NCBI GenBank assembly: GCA_964215955.1
Contig: CAXPDR010000018.1
Coordinates: 62,001-126,000 of the forward strand
From: GCA-2706205 sp964215955
GTDB lineage: Bacteria > Bdellovibrionota > Bacteriovoracia > Bacteriovoracales > Bacteriovoracaceae
Reading direction: 5' to 3'
Length of the DNA: 64,000 nt
The position numbers and the translations under genes were made by a program. The first letter of the stretch is position 1, and the number at the start of each line of letters is the position of its first letter. This document shows, piece after piece, positions 9,747-17,735 of this stretch. Under the pieces are notes generated by a model. It had not been told where the DNA came from and ran no database searches. It saw nothing but the letters and a program-made list of their open reading frames with translations.

Positions 9747-10448
9747 TTAAACTAATCCACCGATTTCATTTGTATCAAGCTTTACACCCGCACCCATTGA
9801 AGTACTGATAGTAACAGACTTGATATATGTACCCTTAGCACTCGCTGGCTTTGCTCTAACAAGAGCACTTGCAATTGCCTTGAAGTTTTCAATTAGATCT
9901 TCATCAGAAAAAGACTTTTTTCCAACTGGAACATGAATAATACCAGTTTTTTCAGTTCTATATTCAACCTTACCAGCTTTTTGCTCTTTAACAGCTTTTT
10001 CTACATCAGTAGTTACAGTACCAAGTTTTGGGTTAGGCATTAAACCTCTTGGCCCTAGAATTCTTGCAATTCTACCAATTTTTCCCATCATATCTGGAGT
10101 TGCGATAACTCTGTCAAAGTCCATCCAACCACCTTGGATTTTCTGAATGATATCATCCCCACCAACTAAATCAGCACCTGCCGCCTCAGCCTTAGAGATA
10201 TTTTCTCCAGAAGTAATTACAACAACATTAACTTTCTTTCCAGTACCTGCAGGCATAACAATTGCACCTCTAATCATTTGATCAGCGTGTCTTGGGTCAA
10301 CACCAAGTCTAAAGGCAACATCTACAGTCTCGTCAAATTTTGCATAACTAGCGTCCTTAGCTAGTGCAATTCCATCTTTTACTGAATATACTTTATTTGT
10401 ATCAACTTTTGCGAAAGCTTCTTTTCTTTTTGCATTTAATTTTTTCAT
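9747..10448 (-). CDS. rplA: 50S ribosomal protein L1
   Basis: This 233-aa protein forms the L1 stalk that binds 23S rRNA and helps release tRNA from the E site. The diagnostic stretch RILGPRGLMPNPKLGTVT is present, as are the YRTEKTGIIHVPVGKKSFSD strand pair and the C-terminal GTYIKSVTISTSMGAG signature. It lies 34 nt downstream of rplK, and in many bacteria L1 autoregulates the rplKA pair. RBS CGAGGAGAA precedes the ATG. Length and start are normal. Confidence 0.97.
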   Translation of the reverse strand: MKKLNAKRKEAFAKVDTNKVYSVKDGIALAKDASYAKFDETVDVAFRLGVDPRHADQMIRGAIVMPAGTGKKVNVVVITSGENISKAEAAGADLVGGDDIIQKIQGGWMDFDRVIATPDMMGKIGRIARILGPRGLMPNPKLGTVTTDVEKAVKEQKAGKVEYRTEKTGIIHVPVGKKSFSDEDLIENFKAIASALVRAKPASAKGTYIKSVTISTSMGAGVKLDTNEIGGLV

Positions 10449-10482
10449 GAAATTCTCCTCGTTTTAAGAAATAATCTTAAAA

Positions 10483-10911
10483 TTACTTGTACTCCAGCTT
10501 TAAACCAGCTGACCTAATTGACCCTTCAATTGTTCTTTTCGCTGCATCCATATCTGCTGCAGTTAAGTCTGGCATTTTTGTAGTTGCCACTTCCTCAACT
10601 AATTTTTCAGATACAGTACCTGCTACTTCGTGACCTGGCTTATTCGCAAAAGATTTCTTTTTTAAACCTTTTTTCAACAAGTAAGTCGCTGGAGGTGTCT
10701 TAGTAATGAAAGAGAATGATCTATCTGAATAAACAGTAATGATCGTTGGAAAAACCGTTCCAGCTTCTTTTTGCGTTCTCGCATTGAATGCCTTACAGAA
10801 TTCCATAATGTTAACACCTTTCTGACCTAATGCAGGTCCGATTGGCGGCGCTGGGTTTGCTTTACCAGCTTCGATTTGAAGTTTAATAAAACCTGTGATT
10901 TTTTTTGCCAT
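10483..10911 (-). CDS. rplK: 50S ribosomal protein L11
   Basis: This 142-aa protein has the proline-rich N-terminal signature (GKANPAPPIGPALGQKGVNIMEFC). Its C-terminal domain binds the GTPase-centre rRNA (KKGLKKKSFANKPGHEVAGTVS). L11 sits at the factor-binding site and is needed for stringent signalling by RelA. It lies directly after nusG in the usual order, with RBS CGAGGAG before the ATG. Nothing unusual is visible. Confidence 0.98.
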   Translation of the reverse strand: MAKKITGFIKLQIEAGKANPAPPIGPALGQKGVNIMEFCKAFNARTQKEAGTVFPTIITVYSDRSFSFITKTPPATYLLKKGLKKKSFANKPGHEVAGTVSEKLVEEVATTKMPDLTAADMDAAKRTIEGSIRSAGLKLEYK

Positions 10912-10987
10912 GTTTTACTCCTCGGTTCAAGCGACTTTTTATCGTCTCCCGTATAGTTAATATTTGTCCTTTATTGGACTAATTTTT

Positions 10988-11638
10988 TTATGCTTTCTCT
11001 ACCTGCGTATCATCTAACTCTACTGGAGTTGGACGACCAAAAATAGAAACATTTACTTTTAATTTTCCGTTAGCTGCAACTGCCTCAACAGTACCCACAA
11101 ATGAAGCAAATGGACCTTCAATTACCTTAACAGAATCACCAGCAGAGTAAGAAGCTGCAGACCTTGGCTTCTTGAAACCGTCCTGCGTTTGACCTAACAT
11201 ATAAGCCGCTTCCTCATCGGAGATTGGTTGAGGCTTATCAGGTGTACCACCAACAAAGCCAGAAATTTTGTCTGTATTTTTAACCAAATGCCATGTCTTC
11301 TCATTCATGATCATTTTAATTAACATATATCCTGGGAAAAACTTCTTTTTAATATTTCTTTTCTTCCCATTAACACTTGTCACAACTGTCTCTTCAGGAA
11401 CTAAAATTTCTGCGAAATACTCTGACATATTATGATTAAGAATTCTTTCTTTTAAAGTCTTAGTTACTCTCGCCTCATAATTACTTAACACATTTGTAAC
11501 ATACCATTTAAAATCCGGAGAATCGCCTTTAGCTAAATCTGAATCACCTGTTGATTCTTCACCCTCAGCAGCTTCAGCTGTAACCTCAGAGTTTTCTACT
11601 GTTTCGTTAATTTCTTCGTTTTTAACTTCTTCAGTCAT
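10988..11638 (-). CDS. nusG: Transcription termination/antitermination factor NusG
   Basis: At 216 aa it is longer than the roughly 180-aa E. coli protein because of an acidic, low-complexity N-terminal extension of about 43 residues (Glu/Val/Asn-rich). The NGN domain that rides on RNA polymerase follows (KWYVTNVLSNYEARVTKTL, FFPGYMLIKM). Next is the KOW motif (VKVIEGPFASFVGTVEAV), which contacts Rho or S10. It overlaps no neighbour but lies only 9 nt after secE, so the two are co-transcribed. The extension probably tunes interactions, but its role cannot be read from sequence. Confidence 0.96.
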   Translation of the reverse strand: MTEEVKNEEINETVENSEVTAEAAEGEESTGDSDLAKGDSPDFKWYVTNVLSNYEARVTKTLKERILNHNMSEYFAEILVPEETVVTSVNGKKRNIKKKFFPGYMLIKMIMNEKTWHLVKNTDKISGFVGGTPDKPQPISDEEAAYMLGQTQDGFKKPRSAASYSAGDSVKVIEGPFASFVGTVEAVAANGKLKVNVSIFGRPTPVELDDTQVEKA

Positions 11639-11647
11639 CTCTTTTCC

Positions 11648-12034
11648 TTAATTAATTAAGCTTAATAGCCATGTTGCAGCAAGATCAAATACCGCTAATA
11701 AAGTACCTACAATTGCGACACCGATCATAATTCCAATAGTGTGCTTAACCGTCTCATTCTTATCTGGCCATACAACCTTTATAGCTTCAGAGTAAACATC
11801 CTCTAAGAATGTTCTCGTCTTATCATTTTTGATAATATAAACAAAAACGCTAAAGGCAATTGCAACAGAGACAATCTGGCTTGCAGCCATATAAAATTGA
11901 ATTTTTGATTCAAGCTCAAACCATTCACCCATTTGAGTAAAAAACTTGATTAAAATATAAACAAGCAACATACAAGTGATTGCAACACTAGTTTGAATCC
12001 ACTTTTTCCCATTATCTTTGGCTGTTAAAGACAT
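11648..12034 (-). CDS. secE: Preprotein translocase subunit SecE
   Basis: This 128-aa protein clamps SecY in the Sec translocon. Three membrane segments are visible, at about residues 14-32, 46-64 and 101-127. Before the last is the conserved amphipathic stretch ending VVWPDKNETVKHT (compare the SecE signature VxWPxxxET). The three-TM form is the longer, proteobacterial type. It is normally preceded by tRNA-Trp, but here the upstream neighbour is the accessory island. It must therefore rely on a promoter inside the island edge. RBS GAAGGAT precedes the ATG. Confidence 0.96.
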   Translation of the reverse strand: MSLTAKDNGKKWIQTSVAITCMLLVYILIKFFTQMGEWFELESKIQFYMAASQIVSVAIAFSVFVYIIKNDKTRTFLEDVYSEAIKVVWPDKNETVKHTIGIMIGVAIVGTLLAVFDLAATWLLSLIN

Positions 12035-12069
12035 ACTTCTACTATCCTTCTTTTATTAAAAGTTTCATA

Positions 12070-12098
12070 GTTATGCGAAAATTAACATAATTTGTCTA
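12070..12098 (-). promoter_or_regulatory. Candidate sigma70-type promoter for secE-nusG-rpl-rpo genes
   Basis: On the minus strand a TAGACA -35-like hexamer (12093-12098), a 17-nt spacer and a CATAAC -10-like hexamer (12070-12075) lie about 40 nt upstream of the secE start. They match consensus at 5/6 and 4/6 positions. Because the island separates secE from tRNA-Trp and tuf, some promoter must lie here. This is the best match seen by eye, not a computed one. Confidence 0.35.
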
Positions 12099-12474
12099 CA
12101 AAAATTTAAGCATGACAATCATGAAGCATTGCAATGTATGAAAATTATACACCCGTAAAGGTTGATTTAAGTTTTTCTAACTAAACTACTTGATTGGGGA
12201 TGATCCTAAAGACAAAGTCTGGAAGTGAAAGATTAACCTGTTTTTGTAACAATAATTTCAAGAGCTTCCAATGACTAGAGACTTTTTATTTTCCATTTTT
12301 CCAAAAAAAATAATAACTGCCCTAACGCCTTCTAGTAAAATTTGTTTAAAACACAGCCTTGTGCTTTAGTTGTTTACTTTGGCTTTAAGTTCATCCCCAC
12401 GTAAAGGGGCAGTTAATAAATTTTTTTGCGACCTTTAGCATACAGCCAGAATGACTGTACCCTTCAGGTTCTTC
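12099..12474. other. Gene-free stretch at the left island edge
   Basis: These 376 nt between the putative secE promoter and the first island gene contain no ORF I would defend and no clear repeat. A weak CCCC/GGGG hairpin at about 12399-12413 and a short TACAG/CTGTA pair near 12443-12461 could end transcription of the HTTM gene, but neither has a convincing U-tract. The left island boundary should lie here. Confidence 0.5.
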
Positions 12475-13212
12475 TCATAAATATCTCTTTATTTTGTCAA
12501 AGTAAGGCTTATGACCCAACACATTATTCGTATAATAGATAACAATTAAGTGAATTAATACACATAAAATCCCGAAATATGGCAAAAGAAATATGCCTAT
12601 CAAGACGTGTTTAGCAATCAAGAAACTAGAAAGGGTCACCCTTAATCTTTTAACAAAAATCAAAGGACTTAAGACTTGTAAAAGTATAACGAACCAGGAA
12701 ACCACTTGACACGCAGCACCCATTCCTCTTATTTTATAAATTGCTCCACCAGAAACAGAATTCAAGAGACTTAGAACTACCTCCCCATTCCTCCATGAGG
12801 GATCGAGCATCTTACTAAAACCTGAGTATGTATAGATTACTACCAACATAAAAACAAGAATTCCAAAACCAATCAATCCCAAAAAGTCATCTTTACAGTT
12901 AACGACAAAGAAATGTATGAATAGTAACATTCCAGCAAAAGTATCTGCACCATAATTTACAGGATCAAAAACACCAAATAAGTAAAATGCACAAAGATTA
13001 GCTAATAAGAGGACTCCTCTCCTCCTGTAAAAAATTGAGATGAAGAGTGATCCCAACAAAAATGTTAGCACAAGCTTTACAATCCAAAGTTCATTCGTTT
13101 TAGGGTAAGCATACAAATCTAAATTATAAAGTCTTTCGCTGTGAAAAACTATAAGAGTAAACAAAATAGAAATGTACAATAGGTTTCTTTTTCCCAATTC
13201 AAAAATAATCAT
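12475..13212 (-). CDS. HTTM-domain membrane protein (vitamin K carboxylase-like fold)
   Basis: This 245-aa protein has about six hydrophobic helices. The signature YTYSGFSKMLDPSWRNGEVV resembles the HTTM (horizontally transferred transmembrane) domain, related to the membrane part of vitamin K-dependent gamma-carboxylase. It is last in a minus-strand run (2OG oxygenase, cupin, small membrane-anchored protein, HTTM), 13 nt after the previous gene. Substrate and reaction are unknown for bacterial HTTM proteins of this kind. Three other HTTM-like genes occur in the island. It is short for the family and lacks a soluble C-terminal domain. Confidence 0.7.
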   Translation of the reverse strand: MIIFELGKRNLLYISILFTLIVFHSERLYNLDLYAYPKTNELWIVKLVLTFLLGSLFISIFYRRRGVLLLANLCAFYLFGVFDPVNYGADTFAGMLLFIHFFVVNCKDDFLGLIGFGILVFMLVVIYTYSGFSKMLDPSWRNGEVVLSLLNSVSGGAIYKIRGMGAACQVVSWFVILLQVLSPLIFVKRLRVTLSSFLIAKHVLIGIFLLPYFGILCVLIHLIVIYYTNNVLGHKPYFDKIKRYL

Positions 13213-13225
13213 TATCTAACCATCA

Positions 13226-13825
13226 CTAACCAGAGCATTTAAACCTTACAATCCATTTACTCTCAGAGAGCTCCATAATTGCAATATCCTCGCCTCCGCC
13301 TCGGGTGAAGCGACCTATAAGCTTTTTCTGACTCTCGATAGCAACCTTTGTTTTTTTAAAAGCCTCAGAGGACTTGAGAAAAAATTGAGTAAAAACATAG
13401 TAGTTTGTATTTTTTCTTAGATCGTATGTATTGCATACTTTAGAAGGGTCTTTACTCTTAATTAACTTGAAAAAAGGGGCAGAGGATAAAATCCGCGTAA
13501 GTGTAATTACCCCCCAAACTGGTTTAATGAACTTACTTTTCATCCTAACATCTATCCGCTCTAACGTATTTCCTTTTTCTATAAAAACCGAACTTTCCAA
13601 AAGTCCATTATGCGAAGTAAAAAAAGCCCATTTACTCAAGTAAGGATAGATATTGCTAAACCTTTGCAAAACCAACTCAAGAGAATTTGCAGCTGGTATT
13701 GAGCTTAGATCCACATAATACCTTAGTGGATTCAATGCAAAAAGGAGGCAAAACACCATCGCAACGCCAATCATACTCAAATTCCTTATTCGAGTCGCAC
13801 TACTTACAATGCTCATTTTCTTCAA
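13226..13825 (-). CDS. Membrane-anchored protein, probable partner of the HTTM protein
   Basis: I do not recognise a family in this 199-aa protein. It has a basic N-terminus, one membrane segment (about residues 17-35) and an extracytoplasmic domain of about 160 residues rich in Ser, Lys and Phe. It ends with two short beta-like runs (IAIMELSESKWIVRFKCSG). It is encoded directly before an HTTM gene. Genes of the same layout (one TM, then a soluble domain of 100-200 residues) precede the HTTM genes at 36.5 and 43.7 kb. That suggests a partner role, although sequence similarity among the three is not obvious. Confidence 0.55.
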   Translation of the reverse strand: MKKMSIVSSATRIRNLSMIGVAMVFCLLFALNPLRYYVDLSSIPAANSLELVLQRFSNIYPYLSKWAFFTSHNGLLESSVFIEKGNTLERIDVRMKSKFIKPVWGVITLTRILSSAPFFKLIKSKDPSKVCNTYDLRKNTNYYVFTQFFLKSSEAFKKTKVAIESQKKLIGRFTRGGGEDIAIMELSESKWIVRFKCSG

Positions 13826-13868
13826 ATCTACTCTCCCTTTAAAAAGATGATCTTATCTAGCAATGCTA

Positions 13869-14708
13869 TTAGAAGTTCTTTATTCGCGAAAGAAAACTCA
13901 ACAAAGGGTCATCTGCATCCAAAAAGTCAGCCAACTCCTCCCTACAAATATTCTGAAGATACTTTTTTAATTCGTCACTTAGAGCGTACTGCTCATGACT
14001 TATGCCACTAAATAGATTGATAGCATATACCTCACCTAAATTGGATATCTTAGCGATTTCCTCTTTTAGCGCTTCAGACCTTAACCCTTTCAAATATACC
14101 AATTTTTTTGAAACCTTTAAGTTATTATAAGTCAGTTTCCTTCCACTACGACTATAAGCTGACTGGAAGTCCAACAAACAATAGGTTCTGACACAAATCG
14201 TTACAGTCGGTTTTTCTAAATGAATAACTCTATGAACAAAAGATTCACCCAAGTTGATAGGACAAATACTACCCTTTGTTAACTTTTCTGTTTTTTGATA
14301 AATTAACGAACCTTCAGTGATATGATTCTGTGGATTAATCCTCTTTGAATTGTATCGGTATCGTCTTTGAACTGCTGAGCCTCGCAGTATTTGAAATGCA
14401 CCACTAAACGAATGATCATGCAAAGAAGTATCTTGCTCCGTCCATATATATATATCTACAAAAAAATTTTTCCCTCTAAAAACTGTTACAGGCCTTTCAC
14501 CAAATTGATCATAAGCATAATATTTTTTATGCCTAGCTTCTTCTGTATTGGAATAGTTTATTACTTCATCATAATTAAAAAAGTCTTCAAGTTTTTCACT
14601 CTTCAACCACTGAGAAGCAGCGATAGAAGTAAGTATCCTTCCACCCAGCGTTGACTCTAGCTTCAATGCTGAATCTTGAATGAGTTGAATGAAACTCCCC
14701 CCTCTCAA
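13869..14708 (-). CDS. Cupin-fold protein, putative metal-dependent oxygenase
   Basis: This 279-aa protein has a cupin-like first motif (TSLHDHSFSGAFQILRG, with His97 and His99). A second motif region is FVHRVIHLEKPTVTICVRTY. The usual glutamate after the HxH is missing, so metal binding may be altered. The arrangement recalls cysteine-dioxygenase-like cupins, but no closer family is claimed. Its start overlaps the end of the upstream 2OG oxygenase gene by 4 nt (ATGA), indicating coupled translation. It may modify a peptide or small molecule made by this cluster. Confidence 0.6.
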   Translation of the reverse strand: MRGGSFIQLIQDSALKLESTLGGRILTSIAASQWLKSEKLEDFFNYDEVINYSNTEEARHKKYYAYDQFGERPVTVFRGKNFFVDIYIWTEQDTSLHDHSFSGAFQILRGSAVQRRYRYNSKRINPQNHITEGSLIYQKTEKLTKGSICPINLGESFVHRVIHLEKPTVTICVRTYCLLDFQSAYSRSGRKLTYNNLKVSKKLVYLKGLRSEALKEEIAKISNLGEVYAINLFSGISHEQYALSDELKKYLQNICREELADFLDADDPLLSFLSRIKNF

Positions 14709-15160
14709 TCACTTTCCTTTACAAAGTGAAATATCACAGAGCAGTGATATTCGCCGTAAGTATGTTTTTGATGCTCAACCTGTCCACTGTAAAGAATTGC
14801 ATCTCCAGGCTCAAGAAAATACTCCAATCCATTAATTTCAAATAAGCTCTTACCATAAATACTCAGGCTTAAATTCATTTGACACTCCTTCCTGTCAAGA
14901 TGTGGAGGAAGAAAAGTACCAGGAAGGTATTGAACCAGGAAGTTATATGAAGGCTTAGTAAAGATTCCAAGTTTACTTTTCAGTAGCTCACCGTAAGCAA
15001 AATGAAGCTTTCTGAAAAATATATCATTAAACTTGTATAGCCCACCTTTTATTTTCTTATCATCCTGAATAAATTCACACTTTTTATTGAGAAACTCCAA
15101 TCTCTGTCTGTGAAACTTTAATTCTAATTCAAATCTTTTAAATAGTATTGGTTTCATCAT
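14705..15160 (-). CDS. 2-oxoglutarate/Fe(II) oxygenase-like protein
   Basis: This 151-aa protein matches the compact double-stranded beta-helix core of 2OG-Fe(II) oxygenases. It has HxD at His87/Asp89 (TFLPPHLDRKECQMNLSLSI), a central LEPGDAILYSGQVEH with distal His130, and a C-terminal strand (YHCSVIFHFV). The typical 2OG-binding Arg is not clear. Enzymes of this kind hydroxylate side chains, including Pro or Asp in peptides. It heads a four-gene minus-strand operon divergent from the LanM-like gene, and a 39-bp near-palindrome lies between. A role in tailoring the PTxxC peptide is inference. Confidence 0.7.
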   Translation of the reverse strand: MMKPILFKRFELELKFHRQRLEFLNKKCEFIQDDKKIKGGLYKFNDIFFRKLHFAYGELLKSKLGIFTKPSYNFLVQYLPGTFLPPHLDRKECQMNLSLSIYGKSLFEINGLEYFLEPGDAILYSGQVEHQKHTYGEYHCSVIFHFVKESD

Positions 15161-15233
15161 TTCCTACTTAAAAAAGCGTCTCTCTTGTTTTAAACCTTAC
15201 TCCTAGCCTCTAACTATTAGTGTGCCCATAGTA

Positions 15234-15272
15234 CAATATATTTCTTGCAAGATCTTAGCAATAAATATATTG
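15234..15272. repeat. Near-perfect 39-bp inverted repeat in a divergent promoter region
   Basis: Arms of 15 nt (CAATATATTTCTTGC and GCAATAAATATATTG, one mismatch) flank AAGATCTTA, which is itself nearly palindromic. It sits between the divergent starts of the 2OG oxygenase operon (15160) and the LanM-like gene (15304). A dimeric regulator operator controlling both is the most economical reading. No regulator gene is recognised nearby. Confidence 0.6.
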
Positions 15273-15303
15273 TGAACATTTAAACCTATATTCATGAGCT
15301 GAT

Positions 15304-16962
15304 ATGATTGATTTGGACTCTGATAAACATAATTTTTCAAAATCAGTTCATAAACTAAACTCAGGCTACATAGCAAAACCTCGAAGTGTATTTCTCGAAG
15401 AAAAAATTTATTCAGAAAACAGTACTTTTAGATTGTTTTTAGAACTTCATTCTCCCATAGGACTAGACTGCTTACCACGCTTAGTTTTCCGAAAAGCCAA
15501 CTATGGCCCAGGTACAGACGAAAGTATTTACGAGTATATAGATGTCAACCCAGTCAATAGATTAATCTCTAACTCGGAGGCTGAACAAATTGGAGCAGTA
15601 CTTGCCCTGATGGCACTGCTTGGTGTTAAAGACTTACATAAAAGTAATATTATATTTGGAATCTCACAGGGTAAGATTGTCTTTGCGCCCATTGACCTGG
15701 AAATATTCTTTCATTTTACAACCGAAGTAAAACTTGTTGACCTATGCGTTGCAGACGCTCATCATCTTGAGTGTTGCTCAGGTCTTGGGCATTTAATTAG
15801 TTACTTAAAAGAATTTTCTGATTATGATATTTTCAGTAAAATTATTTTCGGCTTTTATGCCTTCCTTAATGCTTTTAAAGACAAAGAAAAAGATTTAGAA
15901 ATAGCTCTTTTTAACTCAACAAAAAAGTCTCTTGTTGTGAGCAGAATTGTACTTGCGCCAACTATTTTCTATTACAACACCCTTAAGAGTCCATCAACTA
16001 ATAGCTTCAATTCGTTACTAGATTCTGAGATTATTCAGTTAAAAAGAGGGGATATACCTTATTACTTCTCTTTCTTAAGTAAACCTAAAATTGTTTATTA
16101 TTGGGCAAACAAAGATGAAAGTAAAAAAGCCGAGACAAAATATTTCGAAACTTCAAGCCTTCACTCCTCTATTCCCCCGACATGCATTAAGAAATCCCTA
16201 TATCAATTTGCAGATTTAATTTTCAAAGCTCATTTAGGAAGCTCTACCCTCTTATCGAAATATAAAAATTTAATAGTGAGACTTGGAAAGACAAATAATG
16301 TTCTTGTTTATGGTAGTAACATAATGAAGCTCAATAAAGGAAAAGAACCTGACCCGACCTATAACTCAAGTGACAATATAGCTCACCTTGCCCCATTTGA
16401 TATCAAATCTCAATTTGTTCTTGCCTCCCTTTCCCTCAAAGGACTAACACCAGACCTTAAGTGCCTTGAGAATAAAAATGATATTACCCAAAAGCCTTAT
16501 AAGTGTTTTACAGAAACAATTTTACAATTATACAATGTAGATAACAATAATGCTAAGTTGATAAATGATAACCTAAACAGACTTCGAGCTATTTTGGATG
16601 AGTTAAATCTTTATACTCAAAAATTAATTACCTTTAATGAACTCAACAAAAGAATCACTCCTAAGCTAGAGTTTGAAGCAGATGTTTTAAATCAGATTCT
16701 TAAAGAAAATAAAAGTATAGCCATCTCAATATACATTCCCTTTTTATACACATTATTAGCAATATTTCCTTTTCATGAATTCACTCAGCTGTCTGATTTC
16801 TATAGGTCAAATTTTTCAAATAAGAAATTAAATTTTTTCTTTACGCAATTAAAACACCTTAAGAAAAGCCAGGCCTCTAAACAAAAAAGTGGAATTCAGA
16901 CCAAAAGACTCATTGAGCTAAGAGATAAATCTTACAATGCATTTTGGTCTCACAAAGACTAA
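15304..16962 (+). CDS. LanM-like (DUF4135) kinase/dehydratase-type protein without cyclase domain
   Basis: In this 552-aa protein, residues 95-136 match the core of class II lanthipeptide synthetase dehydratase domains. That core has a Gly-Ala-rich helix (IGAVLALMALLG), then DLHKSN (Asp110, His112, Asn115) and APIDLEIFF (Asp131, Glu133). Compare GATDLHYEN and IDLETL in LanM. These kinase-fold proteins phosphorylate Ser/Thr and eliminate phosphate to dehydro-residues. The motif lies unusually near the N-terminus. The remaining 400 residues show no LanC cyclase zinc motif (no CHG or WCxG). It lies convergent to the PAP2 gene and the PTxxC precursor gene, so a peptide kinase or dehydratase role is likely but unproven. 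Confidence 0.65.
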   Translation: MIDLDSDKHNFSKSVHKLNSGYIAKPRSVFLEEKIYSENSTFRLFLELHSPIGLDCLPRLVFRKANYGPGTDESIYEYIDVNPVNRLISNSEAEQIGAVLALMALLGVKDLHKSNIIFGISQGKIVFAPIDLEIFFHFTTEVKLVDLCVADAHHLECCSGLGHLISYLKEFSDYDIFSKIIFGFYAFLNAFKDKEKDLEIALFNSTKKSLVVSRIVLAPTIFYYNTLKSPSTNSFNSLLDSEIIQLKRGDIPYYFSFLSKPKIVYYWANKDESKKAETKYFETSSLHSSIPPTCIKKSLYQFADLIFKAHLGSSTLLSKYKNLIVRLGKTNNVLVYGSNIMKLNKGKEPDPTYNSSDNIAHLAPFDIKSQFVLASLSLKGLTPDLKCLENKNDITQKPYKCFTETILQLYNVDNNNAKLINDNLNRLRAILDELNLYTQKLITFNELNKRITPKLEFEADVLNQILKENKSIAISIYIPFLYTLLAIFPFHEFTQLSDFYRSNFSNKKLNFFFTQLKHLKKSQASKQKSGIQTKRLIELRDKSYNAFWSHKD

Positions 16963-16975
16963 AGATTTAAACTTT

Positions 16976-17722
16976 TTACCACTTCTTCAATAGAAGATTC
17001 CTAAATTTTTTTTTGATCACATTTAGATGCGCTGAGTGATTTTTTAGTATATGCGAAAAGTACTGCTGAGCTATTCGCTTGCCACCTAAAGTATCAGATG
17101 GATAGTGGACTCCTGCGATTTCTCTATTTACAGCAATTCTATTTGCATCTTTCATCAATAGTTGTTTTTTCTCAGGCAAGATATAAGAAAATATATATCC
17201 AAGAAAATAAGCAATTGTGGAGTGCCCACTAGGATAGGATGCATGATTTGGATTCATAATAATAGGCTTAAGCTCTGGATTCAAAAAACTTGGTCGAACT
17301 CTATCGTTTTCTATTTTTAAGGTGTGAATTACAACACCAAGATCTGTAATACAATCTGACAAAAATTTAGATAATAATTTAAACTCTTTCTGAATTAAAA
17401 TGTCATGAAAGTATATATTATCAAACTTAAATCCGTATAAAGTGCGTTCAAAATTTATTTCCATTTTTTTCAAGTCTGCCCTATCTCCTTGTCTTTTTAA
17501 AAGATAACTTAACTCGCTCATTGTTTGAACTGAATCGTTTGCAGGAGCCTTATTAATCTGAATCAACTTATTCCATTCATTAGAAATAAAAGTTAATTTT
17601 TTTTTTGTCAGTTGTAGATACTGATTATCCAACGTCTGTGTATTGCTAAAAGTAACTTCCACACCACTCGAATCATTGATGAGTCCTATACACAAACTTA
17701 CAAATAGGAGTTTTATTATCAT
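16976..17722 (-). CDS. PAP2-family acid phosphatase, secreted
   Basis: This 248-aa protein has an N-terminal signal peptide (MIIKLLFVSLCIGLINDSSG). All three PAP2 motifs are present: KIENDRVRP, YPSGHS and NREIAGVHYPSD. It therefore resembles class A non-specific acid phosphatases, acting in the periplasm. I chose the ATG at 17722 over an upstream in-frame codon because it has an RBS (AGAGGA, 8 nt away) and makes a proper signal peptide. The longer form would overlap the preceding gene. It starts 13 nt after the putative peptide precursor gene ends, so it is co-transcribed. A link to phosphorylated peptide or lipid is possible. Confidence 0.85.
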   Translation of the reverse strand: MIIKLLFVSLCIGLINDSSGVEVTFSNTQTLDNQYLQLTKKKLTFISNEWNKLIQINKAPANDSVQTMSELSYLLKRQGDRADLKKMEINFERTLYGFKFDNIYFHDILIQKEFKLLSKFLSDCITDLGVVIHTLKIENDRVRPSFLNPELKPIIMNPNHASYPSGHSTIAYFLGYIFSYILPEKKQLLMKDANRIAVNREIAGVHYPSDTLGGKRIAQQYFSHILKNHSAHLNVIKKKFRNLLLKKW

Positions 17723-17735
17723 TAAATATTTTCCT

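Noticed and set aside
12145..12162. TATACACCCGTAAAG resembles the 5' end of tRNA-Trp plus spacer (TATACACCCTTAAAAG), a possible left att site.
   Set aside because: Only about nine bases match without interruption, no other tRNA part is present, and it would be the 5' instead of the expected 3' portion.
15304..16962. Calling the gene a complete lanthipeptide synthetase (lanM).
   Set aside because: The LanC cyclase zinc motifs and the N-terminal part of the dehydratase are absent; only the DUF4135-like core is supported.
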